Below, one piece after another: positions 20,928-32,572 of a stretch of DNA of 64,000 nt. A program made the position numbers and the translations under genes. Position 1 is the stretch's first letter; every line of letters starts with the position of its first letter. Origin of the DNA: Cepaea nemoralis (taxonomy: Eukaryota > Mollusca > Gastropoda > Stylommatophora > Helicidae); the NCBI GenBank assembly GCA_014155875.1, contig JACEFZ010005141.1, positions 2,093,001 through 2,157,000 of the forward strand, in the 5' to 3' direction. The notes beneath the pieces are model-generated. The model was not told the DNA's origin, made no database searches, and was given only the letters and a program-made list of their open reading frames with translations.

Positions 20928-21449
20928 TGTCATAATCCCCCATTGTTGTGCCGCGGCGTCGTTACGCGCGCCAGGCAAACCCCAGTTACCTATTCACAAG
21001 GTTCGCTGGTGAGTTTGAGTAACCATCAGCGGTCAAGCAAGTACAAGCATGACGCACGCAGTTCCCGCTGGACTCGATCCCACAGGGCAAGTGCTCAGAG
21101 CGAGAAACGGCAGACGAGGCTTGGGTATTCGAACTGGACAGACGTGGTTTGAGAGAGGCTTGTATTATTGCTGTGCCTGAATGTCGATTGCTAGTATCTC
21201 TTGTGAGAAGATGGAAGACTGCGCGGCTGTGGTATGAGTCTGTGAGTGTATTGATTCATCGACTGTGTGTATTCTTGTATTCACATTGTGCGGGCAACAT
21301 GCCGAATTAGATTGTGTTGCATGTGAGTGTAAATAAAACATTGAACTCCGTGTTACCGTGTGTCAAGTCAAATCATTCTGTTACTGTGTATGTGTCGCAT
21401 ATGTTAGGTCAAGCGAGCCAGATTCATCCTTAAATGTGAGAACCTGACA
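20928..21449 (+). repeat. 5' LTR of the Gmr1-like element
   Basis: 522 bp, TGTCATAATCCCCCATTG at the start and GTGAGAACCTGACA at the end. GTGAGTGTAAATAAAACATTG near its 3' third holds an AATAAA signal. Nearly identical to 26955-27475. Confidence 0.95.
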
Positions 21450-22084
21450 TGTGTGAACGTGGGTAGCTCGTTCCTTGTTGATATATTTGAACAAAACGTA
21501 CGTGGGTAGCTCGTGCTTGTTAATTTATTTGAGCCAAATGTATGAACATATAACTTTCGTCTAGCCTTAAGTTAAATTATAAGTGAGCGTAGATTGTTCG
21601 TCCTTGTTGGATTAAACATGGCTAACTTGTCTTCGTGAAAGTAGTTGTGTAGCGTGTGGAAGCAGAAAGTTCAGGAAAGAAAGATATTTTTGGAAATTGT
21701 TGAACAGACGACATTACGACCAACAATAACACTCGACGGCATACAAACCTAAATGAAAATTTAGCGACACGCATACATCTCACAAAAACACAAATTCTAA
21801 AATTTTTCCTCCAAAAGTAAACAGGTTTTTGTGTGTCACCTGAAACTGTTACCCGTAGAGGTCATTTGTCCGAACAGTAACGACCCTACAGTCTCTGGTC
21901 CTGTTTTCACCATTCTCCAGTGTCTCCAGAGCACTTAAGTATTACCTTTTTCATATACTTTTGTATACAAGTTTTGATCGTCAGAAACAATACCTCGGGA
22001 GACTGCATAGCAGCCTTTACCCAGAACTTTGAAACATTAATGGACCATTAACAGATCTCAGAGTCTGAATGGAACATAATATAC

Positions 22085-23351
22085 ATGAAAAGTTTATCAG
22101 GGGAGCCTCTGAAAGTCATAGAGACCATCCCCAAAGATCTCAGAAAAGACTATCAGTACATAAAGTCAAAAATTATGTCACATTTCCTGTTAGATGAAGC
22201 AGGCTACAGAGAACAATTTAGTAAGATATCTCCAAAACCTACACAAACGTTCTCTGACTACATTTCTGTAGTACAGGATATTTTCAGCAAATGGCTGTCT
22301 GCGGCCAAGATTAATGATAACTATAATAAATTAAAAGATCTCATCCTTAGAGATAAAATCATCTCATCTCTTCCACCTCCATTTTCCAAGTTTCTGCTAG
22401 AGTGTCAGTGTGAGAGTGTAGAACAGATAGAAAAACGAGGTTCTGGCTATTTTACAGCCAACAGGCAGTGTTTTTCCAGTGGGTTGACTGGCAGCTGCTA
22501 CACATGACAAACCAAGATCAGAGCCCTACAATAGGCAAAGATCATTTAAGCCTAATACTGAGAAATACCAGCAATGTAGATTTTGCCAACTAGCACACAA
22601 TCAGACAGAAATGTGTGATAAGAACCCAGAATATCTAAAATACTTGCAAAACTACGTGAATAAGCAAGACAAAGAGCGAAGAAGCTATAAACGCCTAACC
22701 AAATGCTTCCTCTGTAAGGCGTATGGCCACTGGCGCCAATCCTGTTTAGGCAAATAGATGACCAAGAAGGCTAATGCAGCCATGTTCGATAGCTCTTCCT
22801 CAGATGAAGAACAAGTCGAAGACCACCCTGTGAACTCAGCACAGACTATTGATATATTTAAGTTAGAAAAATGTACCACCTATAATCAATTTCACGAAGA
22901 TGGCCTTTTGACATGCGGCCACTCAATACCTATCACCAACTAAGAAGCTAACTTGGTGATAGACTCCAAAGGCAAGATTAACATCCACCAGAGATATGTT
23001 AATGGCAAATCTGCTACAGTCTTACGGGACAGCGGAAGCACTCTTATCGGTGTAAAAAGAGGGTTCATATTGCCTACAGACTATACAGGCAAGCACATAA
23101 CATGCAGAACCTTCTCTGGTAACATCGAGAAGTATCCACTTGCATGGGCGTATATTGACACCCCATTCATCACAGGAAAGGTCAAATGTGCAGCATTATC
23201 CAACCCTTGTTGTGATATTATTGTAGGTAACCTACCTGAGGTGAATGATATGCCTCATAACACCATAACATCTAATACCAAGTGTAGGAATGATGATGTA
23301 CCAGCATCTCCATCAAATTGCATTAGTGAGAGTGTGAAATCATTGAATTAA
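22085..23351 (+). pseudogene. gag and aspartic protease of the Gmr1-like element
   Basis: The capsid-like part (PLKVIETIPKDLRKDY, FLLDEAGYREQFSKISPKP, TFSDYISVVQDIFSKWL) matches the minus-strand element at 867-4647. After a frame change near 22490 come Cys motifs (CRFCQ, CFLCKAYGHWRQSC) and, from 22953, a retropepsin with DSGSTLIG, the flap-region FSGNIEKYPLAW and DIIVGNLPEV. Two stops or frame changes separate the blocks. The N-terminal coiled coil found in the minus-strand relative is absent here. Product by family: structural Gag and the processing protease. Confidence 0.85.
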
Positions 23352-23462
23352 TGCACTGTAGCCAATTCTGTAATACCATCACATAAATCCATTGATGTAA
23401 TTGATTCACCACCATGTCATGTTACCGATAATGTTAATGCAGTAACTAGATCTGCTGCTAGA

Positions 23463-24860
23463 GTGCAGGATCAAATTGATCAAACTGAGACACTACAAAT
23501 GCTAAGCCCAGTGTTACTTCCTCCTGAAACCATGAGGGAGAACTTTATAAAAGCCCAAAAGGCTGATCCATCATTGTGTAAATATTTTAATCTTATAGAC
23601 CAAAAGCCAAGGTTAACCAAAAATGCAAGATGGCATTTTGCTCTGAAAGATTGCATCCTCACAAGGTACTATACCAGAGGCAACCATACTACAGAGCAAA
23701 CGGTACTGCCAGGTGAATACCGTAAACAGGCCTTACATCTTGCACATGATATACCTTTCGCAGGGCATATGGCATATTCTAAGACCAGATCTAGATTGTT
23801 AACACAGTTTTATTGGCCAAAATTCTGCAATGACACAAAACAATATTGCAGATCCTGTGACATCTGCCAAAAACTAGTGAAAAAGGGTAAACACCCACAG
23901 GCTGAATTACAGGTTACAGATTTAGCCAGTAGACCCTTTGAGAAGATCTCGGTTGACATTGTAGATCCTCTAAATCACGTTAAATCTAGAGGAAATAAAT
24001 ACATAATTACAACAATTGATCTCTGTAGTCGGTGGCCAGAAGCGATTCCCCTCAAGAACATAACTGCCAAGGAAGTGATGGAAGTTTTCTTCCATATATT
24101 CTCAAGAGTAGGGTTCCCCGATACTATCCTATCCGATCGTGTAAATCAATTTATAGCGGCAGCAACGCAAGCTTTCACCAAAATGTTAGGTGTTAAGCAA
24201 TGCTTTAACAGCCCATATCATCCTCACTCCACTGGGATTATAGAGAAAATTAACGGGGACTTAAAGCATATGCTAGTCTAAAGTCACACAAGAACATCCT
24301 GAAGACTGGGATACCTATTTGCCTACCATATTATTTGCTTATCGCGAAGTGCCTCATGCCAGCACCGGTTTTTCACCATTTGAGCTTGTGTATGGTGCCA
24401 AACCACGCGGCCCATTATGTATATACAACTCCATGTTAACTGAAACTACACCTGTACATACACCCATATCAGCATACGAACATGTAACATCATTGCGTGA
24501 AAGAATAATGAGATCGTGTATCATAGCCAAGGAAGCACTTAAGCAATCTGGTGCTATCTATAGACAATACGCAAACAGAGGAAACAGGACAATAACGCTG
24601 ACACCTGGACGGACGTTCTTCTTCTACCGAGTGACCGACATTTACTGACAGACACATGGCAAGGGCCATTCAAAGTTCTAAGACAGATTTCGACAGTTGA
24701 CTATGAAATTGCAGTCAAAGACAAATACAAAATATTCCACGTCAACATGCTTAAACCATACTACAACAGAGACGAAGACCAAGACAAGACAGAAGCCAGC
24801 ACAACCATAGTTGACCATGAAAACAACGATGGGACCGACGAAATACCGAACATCACCTGA
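23463..24860 (+). pseudogene. Integrase of the Gmr1-like element
   Basis: An HHCC zinc-binding domain (HLAHDIPFAGH ... CRSCDICQK) precedes the DDE core. The first Asp is in EKISVDIVDPL, the second in TILSDRVNQF, and the Glu in GIIEKINGDLK. The frame changes at about 24280 and again near 24620. The C-terminal half keeps AYREVPHASTGFSPFELVYG and a WQGPFKVLRQ...FHVNMLKPYYN tail typical of gypsy integrases, ending TGA at 24858-24860. Catalytic residues appear present, but the frame breaks make it inactive as read. Confidence 0.88.
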
Positions 24861-25402
24861 CACGACAAACAAGTTGCAAGACATATCAAGATATCCCTCA
24901 TCTGACGCAAACATATACTAACAGTTGCAGACAACTGCTACAAGACACTGACACAGATGACAAGACTTCCTGTGACTTTAACATACAACGACAGACCATG
25001 TAACACAACAACAGTAGACATTGACCATAGCAGACATTTGACCGTAACAGACAATACAAACTGACAGTTAAACTATCCAAAGCTGACACAGCCTATCAAT
25101 AAACTGCATTCTTTGTTTATACAATTTAGAATGGCTCTGTCACGACAATAACATCGGGTCAATAAATAAAGAAAGAAATACAAACTATTCTGTCTGCCAA
25201 AAGTATTACAGACAGTATACAAAATTGTACCACAATGGCCGATTATTTTACTAACATACTAACGAAACAAAATTGTGCACAGCGAATGCCTAATACCTGC
25301 ATTTACAAAAGTATTAGCATATTTTTATATGAATCCCATTCTTATAATATCCATATTTTGATATTAATTTCAGATTGACAGCTGATACGAGCTCCGTAGC
25401 GA

Positions 25403-25618
25403 TTGCGTAATCCGGTTAGAGGAGCACTACCAAATTTTTCTTCCTTGGAAACCGACAATAGTCCACTGACGATTATTGCATCAGGTGCGCCGACTAACCA
25501 CATGATAGCTCGATGGTCTCTTTTGCTCCAAGATTACAGCTTTGAAGTGAGACATATTCCTGGCAAGCTTAATACACTAGCCGATCTTTTCTCCCGTTGT
25601 CCCGATGATACCCAGTAG
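25403..25618 (+). pseudogene. RNase H C-terminal remnant of the Gmr1-like element
   Basis: After a start-less stretch, LETDNSPLTIIA, HMIARWSLLLQDYSFEVRHI and LADLFSRCPDDTQ match the end of gypsy RNase H and parallel LTDNSPLL...IHHIKGTDN in the minus-strand relative. It follows the integrase by about 550 nt of non-coding sequence, where the RT should be. The stop at 25616-25618 marks the end of the coding part. The following 1.3 kb to the 3' LTR shows no ORF. Confidence 0.75.
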
Positions 25619-26954
25619 CCACTTATTGTCCGAGTGCAGTGTGCCAAAACACTCAGACCATCACAGTCAGTAATGAAGTTTTTTTTTCTTCAGAGAAGCT
25701 GTGAATCATGTGATAGGGACCAGATCCCATTGGAAATAGTACTAGTATCTTATAAATATTGTGATAATTGTGTTGTATAAGTGCGTAGTATGTGGTAGAA
25801 AGTGAACAGTATTCACTGTAAATATTACGAACAAAGAACAGTGCCACATGTGTTCATAACTTACCTCGAATGAACAATGTAAGTTATCCGTGGTACCTGT
25901 AAACCGAACTGATCCAGTGACATTTTATTCCGTATGAAACGAACGAGTGATTGAAACAAACTGTGACAGTTAAACCACTGTAGAACATTGTAATCCAGAA
26001 GTTTTCAACGAAACATCGAACACACCAGCTTGTTATAACAACTTGACATTCCGAGCATTGTTTCATCCTTACGGAACAAGTGTGTTAAGAACTTTCGTTT
26101 ACATCAGCTGTGCGTGTGTACTTCCGGAAAGTTATTAAGTTATACAAAAGTGTAGCAGACTATGAACAAAAACCCAAAAAGTAATGACGCATGTAAAATA
26201 TTTGTGAAACACGAATTTGAAATACGCGAATTGTGTATTATAATTTTTGTAGTAGTGTAATCTGAGAATCATATCTTGATCAACTTGTTCACAGCAGCGA
26301 CATTTATTCGCTATTGTAAAGAAGCATCAAGCTATGACGCTGAGAAATATATTAATAAATGAAATTTATTGTATTTAATAAATGTTTCGATTATTTCCCT
26401 TTTATTGAATTGTTGTCACATATTACACCAAAGGGCAGTAAATCGAAATAGGTGGTAATGTGTAAGGTATAAAAATAGCCTTTGTGTTGCCAAGTTGTCA
26501 ACACTCCAAGATGACATCTGCTGGGCATGGAGAAGATTGCCGAAGTTGTAGACCAATATGAGATGTCCCTGCCAAATTTGAGTAGGACTCTAAGGTAGAA
26601 ATCGTCTCATTTTTTGATGATTTACAGTTTAACCTGACGTTTTCGGACGTATTTGAATTTTTTTTATTTTGGTTGCGAGGTAGTTGCATGTAATGCTGGT
26701 GCTACCGGTCTGACTGTGTCAAAATTGCAACAGACGTGATTATCCATCGAGAGGATTGTACTTCGGAGGTGTTACTTTTTGACACCACATGAGTGAATAT
26801 ATTTCATGCAATACTTATGTATTTCAATTAAAACTATGCCAATGCATCAACGACAACTAATGGGAAGATTCTGACTGGGTTAAAATATTAACCCTAAGTT
26901 TACAAAGAGCTCACATGAAAGATGATATCTTTCATGAAGGTGAGGTGGGGAGAG

Positions 26955-27475
26955 TGTCATAATCCCCCATTGTTGTGCCGCGGCGTCGTTACGCGCGCCA
27001 GGCAAACCCCAGTTACCTATCCACAGGTTCGCTGGTGAGTTAGAGTAACCGTCAGCGGTCAAGCAAGTACAAGCGTGACGCACGCAGTTCCCGCTGGACT
27101 CGATCCCACAGGGCAAGTGCTCAGAGCGAGAAACGGCAGACGAGGCTTGGGTATTCGGACTGGACAGACGTGGTTTGAGAGAGGCTTGTATTATTGCTGT
27201 GCCTGAATGTCGATTGCTAGTATCTCTTGTGAGAAGATGGAAGACTGCGCGGCTGTGGTATGAGTCTGTGAGTGTATTGATTCATCGACTGTGTGTATTC
27301 TTGTATTCACATTGTGCGGGCAACATGCCGAATTAGATTGTGTTGCATGTGAGTGTACATAAAACATTGAACTTCGTGTTACCGTGTGTCAAGTCAAATC
27401 ATTCTGTTACTGTGTATGTCTCGCATATGTTAGGTCAAGCGAGCCAGATTCATCCTTAAATGTGAGAACCTGACA
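26955..27475 (+). repeat. 3' LTR of the Gmr1-like element
   Basis: 521 bp, same ends as the 5' LTR. It differs by a 1-bp deletion (ACAGG against ACAAGG) and several substitutions. A polypurine tract lies directly before it. Confidence 0.95.
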
Positions 27476-27825
27476 AGATGCTTCCACAGAATCAGTACGG
27501 GCTCAAACTCGATCAGAACTAACTGAAACAAGTCTATCACGAACCGGGTGGAACAGGCAGAATTAGCTCTAGAAGAAGCAGTTAAGATACAAACAGAGTA
27601 TGCTTCCATAGGATCAGCACGAGCTGAAACTCCAAAAGAACTTGCAGAAATAAGTCGCGACAAGATAAAACGCGACGAGCCACGCAAAGTGATCAGACAG
27701 AATTGGCCTTAAAAGAAGCAGATGAGGCATGACGATGTCTCTACAGGATCAGCTGTGGCTGAAACTAAAAAAAGAAAGAAAAAAGAAAGAAAGAAATAAT
27801 TCTAACATGATAAGTGACGTAAACT
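27476..27825 (+). repeat. 129-bp tandem repeat array, segment 1
   Basis: Degenerate units contain GATCAGGCAGAATTGGCTCT, GAAGATGCTTCCACAGGATC and GACGAGCCACGCAAAGTGAT. The consensus period is 129 bp and the consensus has one uninterrupted frame of 43 codons. Individual units carry indels and stops. The LTR element at 20928-27475 is inserted between GAAGAT and GCTTCC of one unit. Confidence 0.85.
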
Positions 27826-28618
27826 GATCAGACATCCTGTTTGCAGACGACCAAGCACTAATAGCAAAATCAGAAGCTGAATTACAAGACCACATGAATA
27901 GTCTAAACGAAATGTGTAGGGAACATAACATGAAAATTAGCACAAGCAAAACAGAGGTAATGACTATTACTAAAGAAGAACAAACAACAACAATTCACTT
28001 AAACGAACATCCCTTGAAACAAGTGAAGAGTTTCAAGTACCTGGGAAGTATAATATCATCAAATGGCAGATCAGAAGACGAGATCGAAAATAGGTGCAAT
28101 AAGACAAATCAACTCATTGGACAAATGGCACCAATACTAAAGAACAAACATGTATTAGTAACTACTAAGAAAGCACTTTACAACACAATCTTCCTACCAA
28201 CTCTACGCTACCAATGCCAAACCTGGACAATGACAGAAAAGAGAAAAGAAAAATCACAACAACAGAAATTAGGTTCCTGAGAAGAATACACAACGTATCA
28301 AGAAGAGATAAGATCAGAAATGAAGAAATCAGGTCTAAAGTGGGGGTTAAAGCAGCACTAGATTTTATTAGAAAGCAGCAAGTCAAATGGTTTAACCATG
28401 CAAGTAGGTTACCAGTCAACAGCATACCACAACAAGCAAATAATGTACAGACCAGATGGAAACAGAGGAAGAGGCCGAACACGTAAACGTTTGGCGGAGG
28501 GAATAGCAGAGTCCATGGGAATATCGATATATGAAGCCCATAATCGGGCACTCTCACGAAGTTTATTCTTCACCTCGACACCGCAAGGTACAAGAGGAAC
28601 ATGATGAGATGAGATGAG
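27826..28618 (+). pseudogene. 5'-truncated LINE, RT C-terminal part, nested in the 129-bp array
   Basis: The frame from about 27840 reads LFADDQALIAKSEAEL-like sequence, then EMCREHNMKISTSKTEVMTI, FKYLGSIISSNG, NTIFLPTLRYQCQTWTM, EIRFLRRIHNVSRRDKIRN and WKQRKRPNT. This is the RT palm end, thumb and C-terminal region of an RTE-like element. Frames change near 28220 and 28450. It ends in ATGATGAGATGAGATGAGAC (28600-28619), a tandem tail. The 129-bp array continues on both sides, so this is a nested insertion. Clade is tentative. Confidence 0.8.
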
Positions 28619-29335
28619 ACTGATCAGACAGTATTGATCTGGAAGAAGAAGTTGAGGCACAAACAGAAGATGCTTCCACGGGATCAATACGATCTGAAAC
28701 TATGAAATAACTTACAGAAATAAGACTACGGCTATATGTTACGAAAACGGATCACGCAGAATTGGCTCTAGAAGAAGCAGTTGAGGCATAAACAGAAGAT
28801 GCTTCCATAGGATCAGCATGAGCTCAATCTCCGAAAGAACTTGCAGAAACAAGTCTAACGCGACGAGCCATGCAGAGTGATCAGGCAGAACTGGCTTTAA
28901 AAGAAACAGTTGGGCACAAAAATAGGGTGCTTCGACAGGATCAGCACGAGCTGAAACTCCAAAAGAACTTGCAGATCAGGCAGAATTGGTTCTGGAAAAA
29001 GCAGTTGAGGCACAAACAGAAGATTGTGGATGGAATCCCACTGGACCAGAACGAGCTCAAGCTTCAACAGACCAGAAGAAACAAGTCTAATCACGATCAG
29101 TAACGCAAATGGATCAGGCATAATTGGCGCTGGAAGACGCACTTGAGGCACAAACAGAAGGATCAGAATGATTTTAAACTCCTACAGAACTAGCAAAAAC
29201 AAGTCTAATACTATCAGTCTCAAGCAGAACTGACTTTGGAGAAAGTAGTTGAGGCACAAAAAGAAGATGATTTCACAGGATCAGCACGAGCTCAAACTCA
29301 ATCAGAACTGACACGATCAGTAACGCATTATGTGG
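28619..29335 (+). repeat. 129-bp tandem repeat array, segment 2
   Basis: The array resumes after the LINE tail with GATCAGACAGTATTGATC and continues for five to six degenerate units. The frame is kept over short distances (for example AELALKETVGH near 28885). It decays into unrecognised sequence near 29335. Confidence 0.8.
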
Positions 29336-29570
29336 TCTTTGGTGATACTTAAATCACGGACTCCGACTACCACCACCATAAACTGTAAGTAACGCCGTTC
29401 TCCTATAACATATCAGCAAAAGTCAAATTATATCTCAACCAGATTCAAAAGTTCTAGCAAAGGAAAGGTGCTGAAGACGGAGGCAGCCAGCCATAAGGCG
29501 CACAACAGAAATCAGGCTGCCACGCAATTACGCCATGAAATATCTCAACTGCTAAATGTTATGGTGCTCG
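29336..29570. other. Unassigned spacer
   Basis: No ORF, tandem repeat or match to other parts of the window was noticed. It lies between the 129-bp array and the LINE 5' region. Confidence 0.4.
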
Positions 29571-31028
29571 CCCTGCTTTGAACCCCCAGGCAGATGTAGT
29601 GCCGAGCCCTATGCCTCGTGAGGGTCTAACCACAACTACTGGAGGTCCTATTTAGCTGTCCTGTGCAACCAGGGAGCCTGACAATAGAGCGTCCGTTCAT
29701 ACCAAACACAGATTTAAAGCAGAATCAAATTTAGCTGGGGCGACCATCCCCTACCCACCCAGCGCGCCCACAGGTGACGGATCGTGGAACGGCCTCTAGA
29801 TGTAGAGGTTAGCTGCGAATACCCAATAAGCAGCTTCGGACCAACTGGCGGTGGTCATAGAGGGCGAGGCGGGATCTCAGGGTGGGATCTGAGTTCCTTA
29901 GAAAATGCTTCATATGCTCGGAGACGTGCCTGTCAAGCGAGTCAGGGGCGCTCTAACCCCTCCCCCTGGTAGGTGGAACCCGTTAGCTTTGGACAGCAGG
30001 CCATCTAGGAGACGGAAAACTCCAAATATAAACCCCCATGTTCAAGGTGGACCAGCGTGCTGAGGTACTGGATGGCCATGGGTAAACTGGTCGTGAACGT
30101 TGGACGTCTGGCAGGCGTGACGGCCGGGACCAGGCGTATGGACTCCTGCGATAAATCCCCTGCCGCTTCCCTAGCAAGCAGGAAATGCTAGAGCGACCGG
30201 TTATTTCCTGCAATATCCACACTTTGCTTATGGAATTAATTAAACACGGGAATCGTCTCCGGAGCTACGGAGCACGTGTTCTGCGCTTGACACATCTTTC
30301 AGAGGCTAGCGAAGAGTGAGGAGGAGAAGACGAGGACATGGTGTGAGAAGAAGGCATAGAAATAGGAGGGGAGGCGCCAGGAGAACAAGACGAAAAGTGG
30401 AGAGACTAGGCTTCAACCATGTAAGAGTGGGATGCTGGAATTGTCGTAGTGCCAGGCAGAGATGTCCTGTATTGGAGAGGCTAATATATGATTTTAATGT
30501 CCTCATGCTCCAGGAGCTAAATACAGACAAATATAATTGCCCTGGGTACGCCAGTTATATAAACCCTACTGGACAGAAGAGACATGGGCAAGGTCTGCTG
30601 GTGAAGGAAGGGGTAAAACATGTGGTACTTGACTTGAGCCAGTGGAATCACAGTGCAAGAGAGGTCCACGATATACAAATGGAGATTGGTGGCTTCAGTT
30701 TGAACATCATAAATGTATATGCCACAGTGGACTGTTTTGTCAGATAGAAACACTGGGAATTGGATGAATTACACGTTGATATGCTACTCATGTGATGGCA
30801 CATGATTGATTGATTGATTGATGCTACTCATATGTGGAGACTTCAATGCGAGGAGCAGAGATCTTGGACAGTAGTGGAGAAAACCGACAGGAATCGCCCT
30901 TGCGGATGCCATGGTGAACTCCGAGGTGATCTGCATAAATGATGGTAGGCCGACTAGAATGGCAATGAGGCCTGGCGATGCAGACACAGCTATTGACTTG
31001 GCACTTGTCTTCCAGTCATCAGTCCTTG
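29571..31028 (+). pseudogene. I/Nimb-like LINE 5' region and endonuclease, 3'-truncated
   Basis: 29571-30310 is GC-richer and ORF-free. Part of it (about 29985-30180) recurs inverted at 39670-39905, which identifies it as the LINE 5' untranslated region. Coding starts near 30316 with an Arg-rich leader, then the APE endonuclease: VRVGCWNCRSARQ, LMLQELN, INVYATVD, ICGDFNARSRDLG and DADTAIDLALV. An in-frame micro-insertion interrupts it at 30792. Homology ends near 31025, where a short repeat shared with 32276 begins. RT and RNase H are absent. Confidence 0.8.
30792..30820 (-). mobile_element. 29-bp LINE tail insertion with 11-bp target duplication
   Basis: ATGCTACTCAT is repeated exactly at 30781-30791 and 30821-30831 around a 29-bp insert, GTGATGGCACATGATTGATT plus (GATT)n. 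The insert matches the extreme 3' end of the minus-strand LINE at 42479-43141 (CATGGCACATGATGGATGG). The insertion breaks the endonuclease frame of the host LINE just before CGDFNA. Confidence 0.8.
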
Positions 31029-31030
31029 AT

Positions 31031-31105
31031 GCACGCAGTTCTATGCGTAGTTTGGGAGGACTGACAAAACGATGGGATAAGTGCATCAATGTTGGTTGGA
31101 ATTAT
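31031..31105 (+). repeat. 75-bp short repeat, copy 1
   Basis: GCACGCAGTTCTATGC ... GAGGACTGACAAAACGATGG ... CATCAATGTTGG recurs with few changes at 32276-32352, inside minor-capsid-like gene copy 1. Here it starts at the broken end of the LINE endonuclease. Nature unknown; it could be a retroposed tail or a gene-conversion footprint. Confidence 0.7.
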
Positions 31106-31296
31106 GTTGAGAAATAAATGAATAATGTATGTATAAAAATAAACTGGTTTCAAGCTGTTATCATATTTAGTTATTTTTCTACAGCCATTTGTGGCTGACT
31201 TATTAACTTGCTCTTGTATGTGTTAAAAGATGTTTCGGGGTAGGAACTACACGGTTAATTCTACAGAGAAGACAAGCAAGTGTCGGAGACAAGTAA

Positions 31297-31440
31297 ATGT
31301 ATCGTATCGAAACAGTCTTACAGGAAAGACCCAGGAGACGTGGTGTTAAAAAGTATTTAGTGAAGTGGTTTGGTTATCCCAATTCATTCAACAGTTGTAT
31401 AGCTGACACGCAACTAGCTAGTTATGGAGACGTGGTATGA
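31297..31440 (+). pseudogene. Integrase C-terminal chromodomain, Maverick-like element B
   Basis: A 47-codon open stretch reads YRIETVLQERPRRRGVKKYL, then VKWFGYPNSFNS and a short tail, ending TGA at 31438-31440. The V-K-W-x-G-Y-P-x-x-F-N-S signature is that of the chromodomain at the C-terminus of Maverick/Polinton integrases, where it guides insertion to chromatin. The usual final Trp of FNSW is Cys. The catalytic core upstream is missing, replaced by LINE and unassigned sequence. The stop overlaps the ATG of the next gene (ATGA). Confidence 0.75.
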
Positions 31441-31704
31441 CCGAAGACAAGCTGGAAACTATTGTGCTCCGCCAACAGCCGACAAACGGGGAAAGAACTT
31501 TGGTTTGGTCATTGTTTGGACAATGAGTGCCGCGACAAGAGATTGTGTTCATCTGTCAATTGGTGGTTATATGCCGCCATAGCTGTATCTCTGTTTATTC
31601 TGACTCAGGGCAGCGCAGACGCACCGGAAGACAAGTTGTGGGTAGTTCTAATGAGTAGTTGTTTGGGTTATATGCTACCTAATCCTAAACTAGAAAATCG
31701 ATGA
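31437..31704 (+). pseudogene. Small membrane protein, Maverick-like element B
   Basis: An ATG at 31437 overlapping the preceding stop gives MTEDKLETIVLRQQP, and the frame changes near 31520. The second frame has WWLYAAIAVSLFIL (first membrane segment) and LWVVLMSSCLGYMLPNPKL (second), ending TGA at 31702-31704. That stop overlaps the next ATG by the ATGA arrangement. Tight overlaps on both sides indicate a compact viral operon-like layout. Two hydrophobic helices and about 88 codons suggest a small integral membrane protein of unknown role. Confidence 0.6.
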
Positions 31705-32536
31705 GTTTATATGTGACGTTACCGAGCAACGCGGTCCCACAGATATTCCTGTACGACCAACCGAGTCACTTTTTCGTCAAGTTGCTGCAGACCACTGACC
31801 GAAATTCAATTCCCCAATACGCATTTTAACGGCTTGCCCGGGGAAATTTGGATGCAATACTTTTCACCCAAAGGTAGTGGTAGAGAACCTATAACGCTTA
31901 TATATCCACGGGGTTTGTTCAGCGGACCCGAACACTTTATCGGGGAATTAAATAAGCTAGGTGTAGAAATTTAAGTAGATGAGAAAGCGAACATCAAATT
32001 GTTTTTAGATGCACCTTGGAAAAAGGTCGGGATGAAACTATTTGAAAAAGGCGCCCAGGTTAAAATTAGTGAGAGATTGAAAAACATGTTGGGGTTCCCA
32101 AGCTCGACTCTATCAGACGACAATGTCTAATTACGGTAATGTGGAATTAGAGATGGATAGCGATGTTACAAATATCTACGTCTATTCCGATTTCGTAGAC
32201 GTGAGTCAGTCGCGGACAAAATGTAGTTTAGAATGTGGTAGAATGTAGAACGAAAGCGTGGTTTAGAAAACAGAGCACGCAGTTCTATGCAGCCGGTTTG
32301 TGAGGACTGATAAAACGATGGGATAAGTGACATCAATGTTGGTGGAAATTATTTTACGAGACGCTTTACTAAGGACTGTTCTTATATTGGACAAATTGTC
32401 GCCTTCAGTGTTTCGTCTCTATGACAAACCACATTACGTACCATTAAGTCGTTTCTCCTTCGACACGGTGGAAATACTTTTAACTACCGATATGGGTAAA
32501 ACGATCTAATTCAATGTTGGGACTTCAGTGTTTTGA
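31701..32536 (+). pseudogene. Minor-capsid-like protein, element B, copy 1
   Basis: It begins MSLYVTLPSNAVPQIF with HFFVKL, the same opening as copy 2 at 32573. Further on come FSPKGSGREPITL, LFLDAPWKKVGMKLFEKG, IYVYSDFVD and, after a foreign piece, VFRLYDKPHYVPLSRFSFDT and FNVGTSV. Frame changes and stops are frequent. About 110 nt at 32228-32345 are foreign and include the 75-bp repeat. Proteins with this opening neighbour the capsid gene in many invertebrate Maverick-like elements. I infer a penton or minor-capsid role. Confidence 0.65.
32276..32352 (+). repeat. 75-bp short repeat, copy 2
   Basis: Second copy of the repeat at 31031-31105, here inserted within the minor-capsid-like gene between SDFVD and LLRTVLILDK. 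Its presence in a viral gene suggests it moved here, rather than the other way round. Confidence 0.7.
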
Positions 32537-32572
32537 ACCCGGAAACATTCAGAGCTCGAATAAACAAACAAG

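Larger units (their letters stand above)
20928..27475 (+). mobile_element. Gmr1-like LTR retrotransposon, integrase before RNase H, RT deleted
   Basis: Two LTRs with TGTCA...TGACA ends bound 6.5 kb, and AGAT occurs immediately outside both ends (20924-20927 and 27476-27479) as a 4-bp target duplication. The internal order is gag, protease, integrase, then RNase H. Integrase upstream of RT/RNase H is the unusual order described for Gmr1-like Ty3/gypsy elements. The RT proper is missing between about 24860 and 25440. A purine tract GAAGGTGAGGTGGGGAGAG directly precedes the 3' LTR. The LTRs differ at about ten positions in 521, suggesting a fairly recent insertion that later decayed. Confidence 0.85.
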
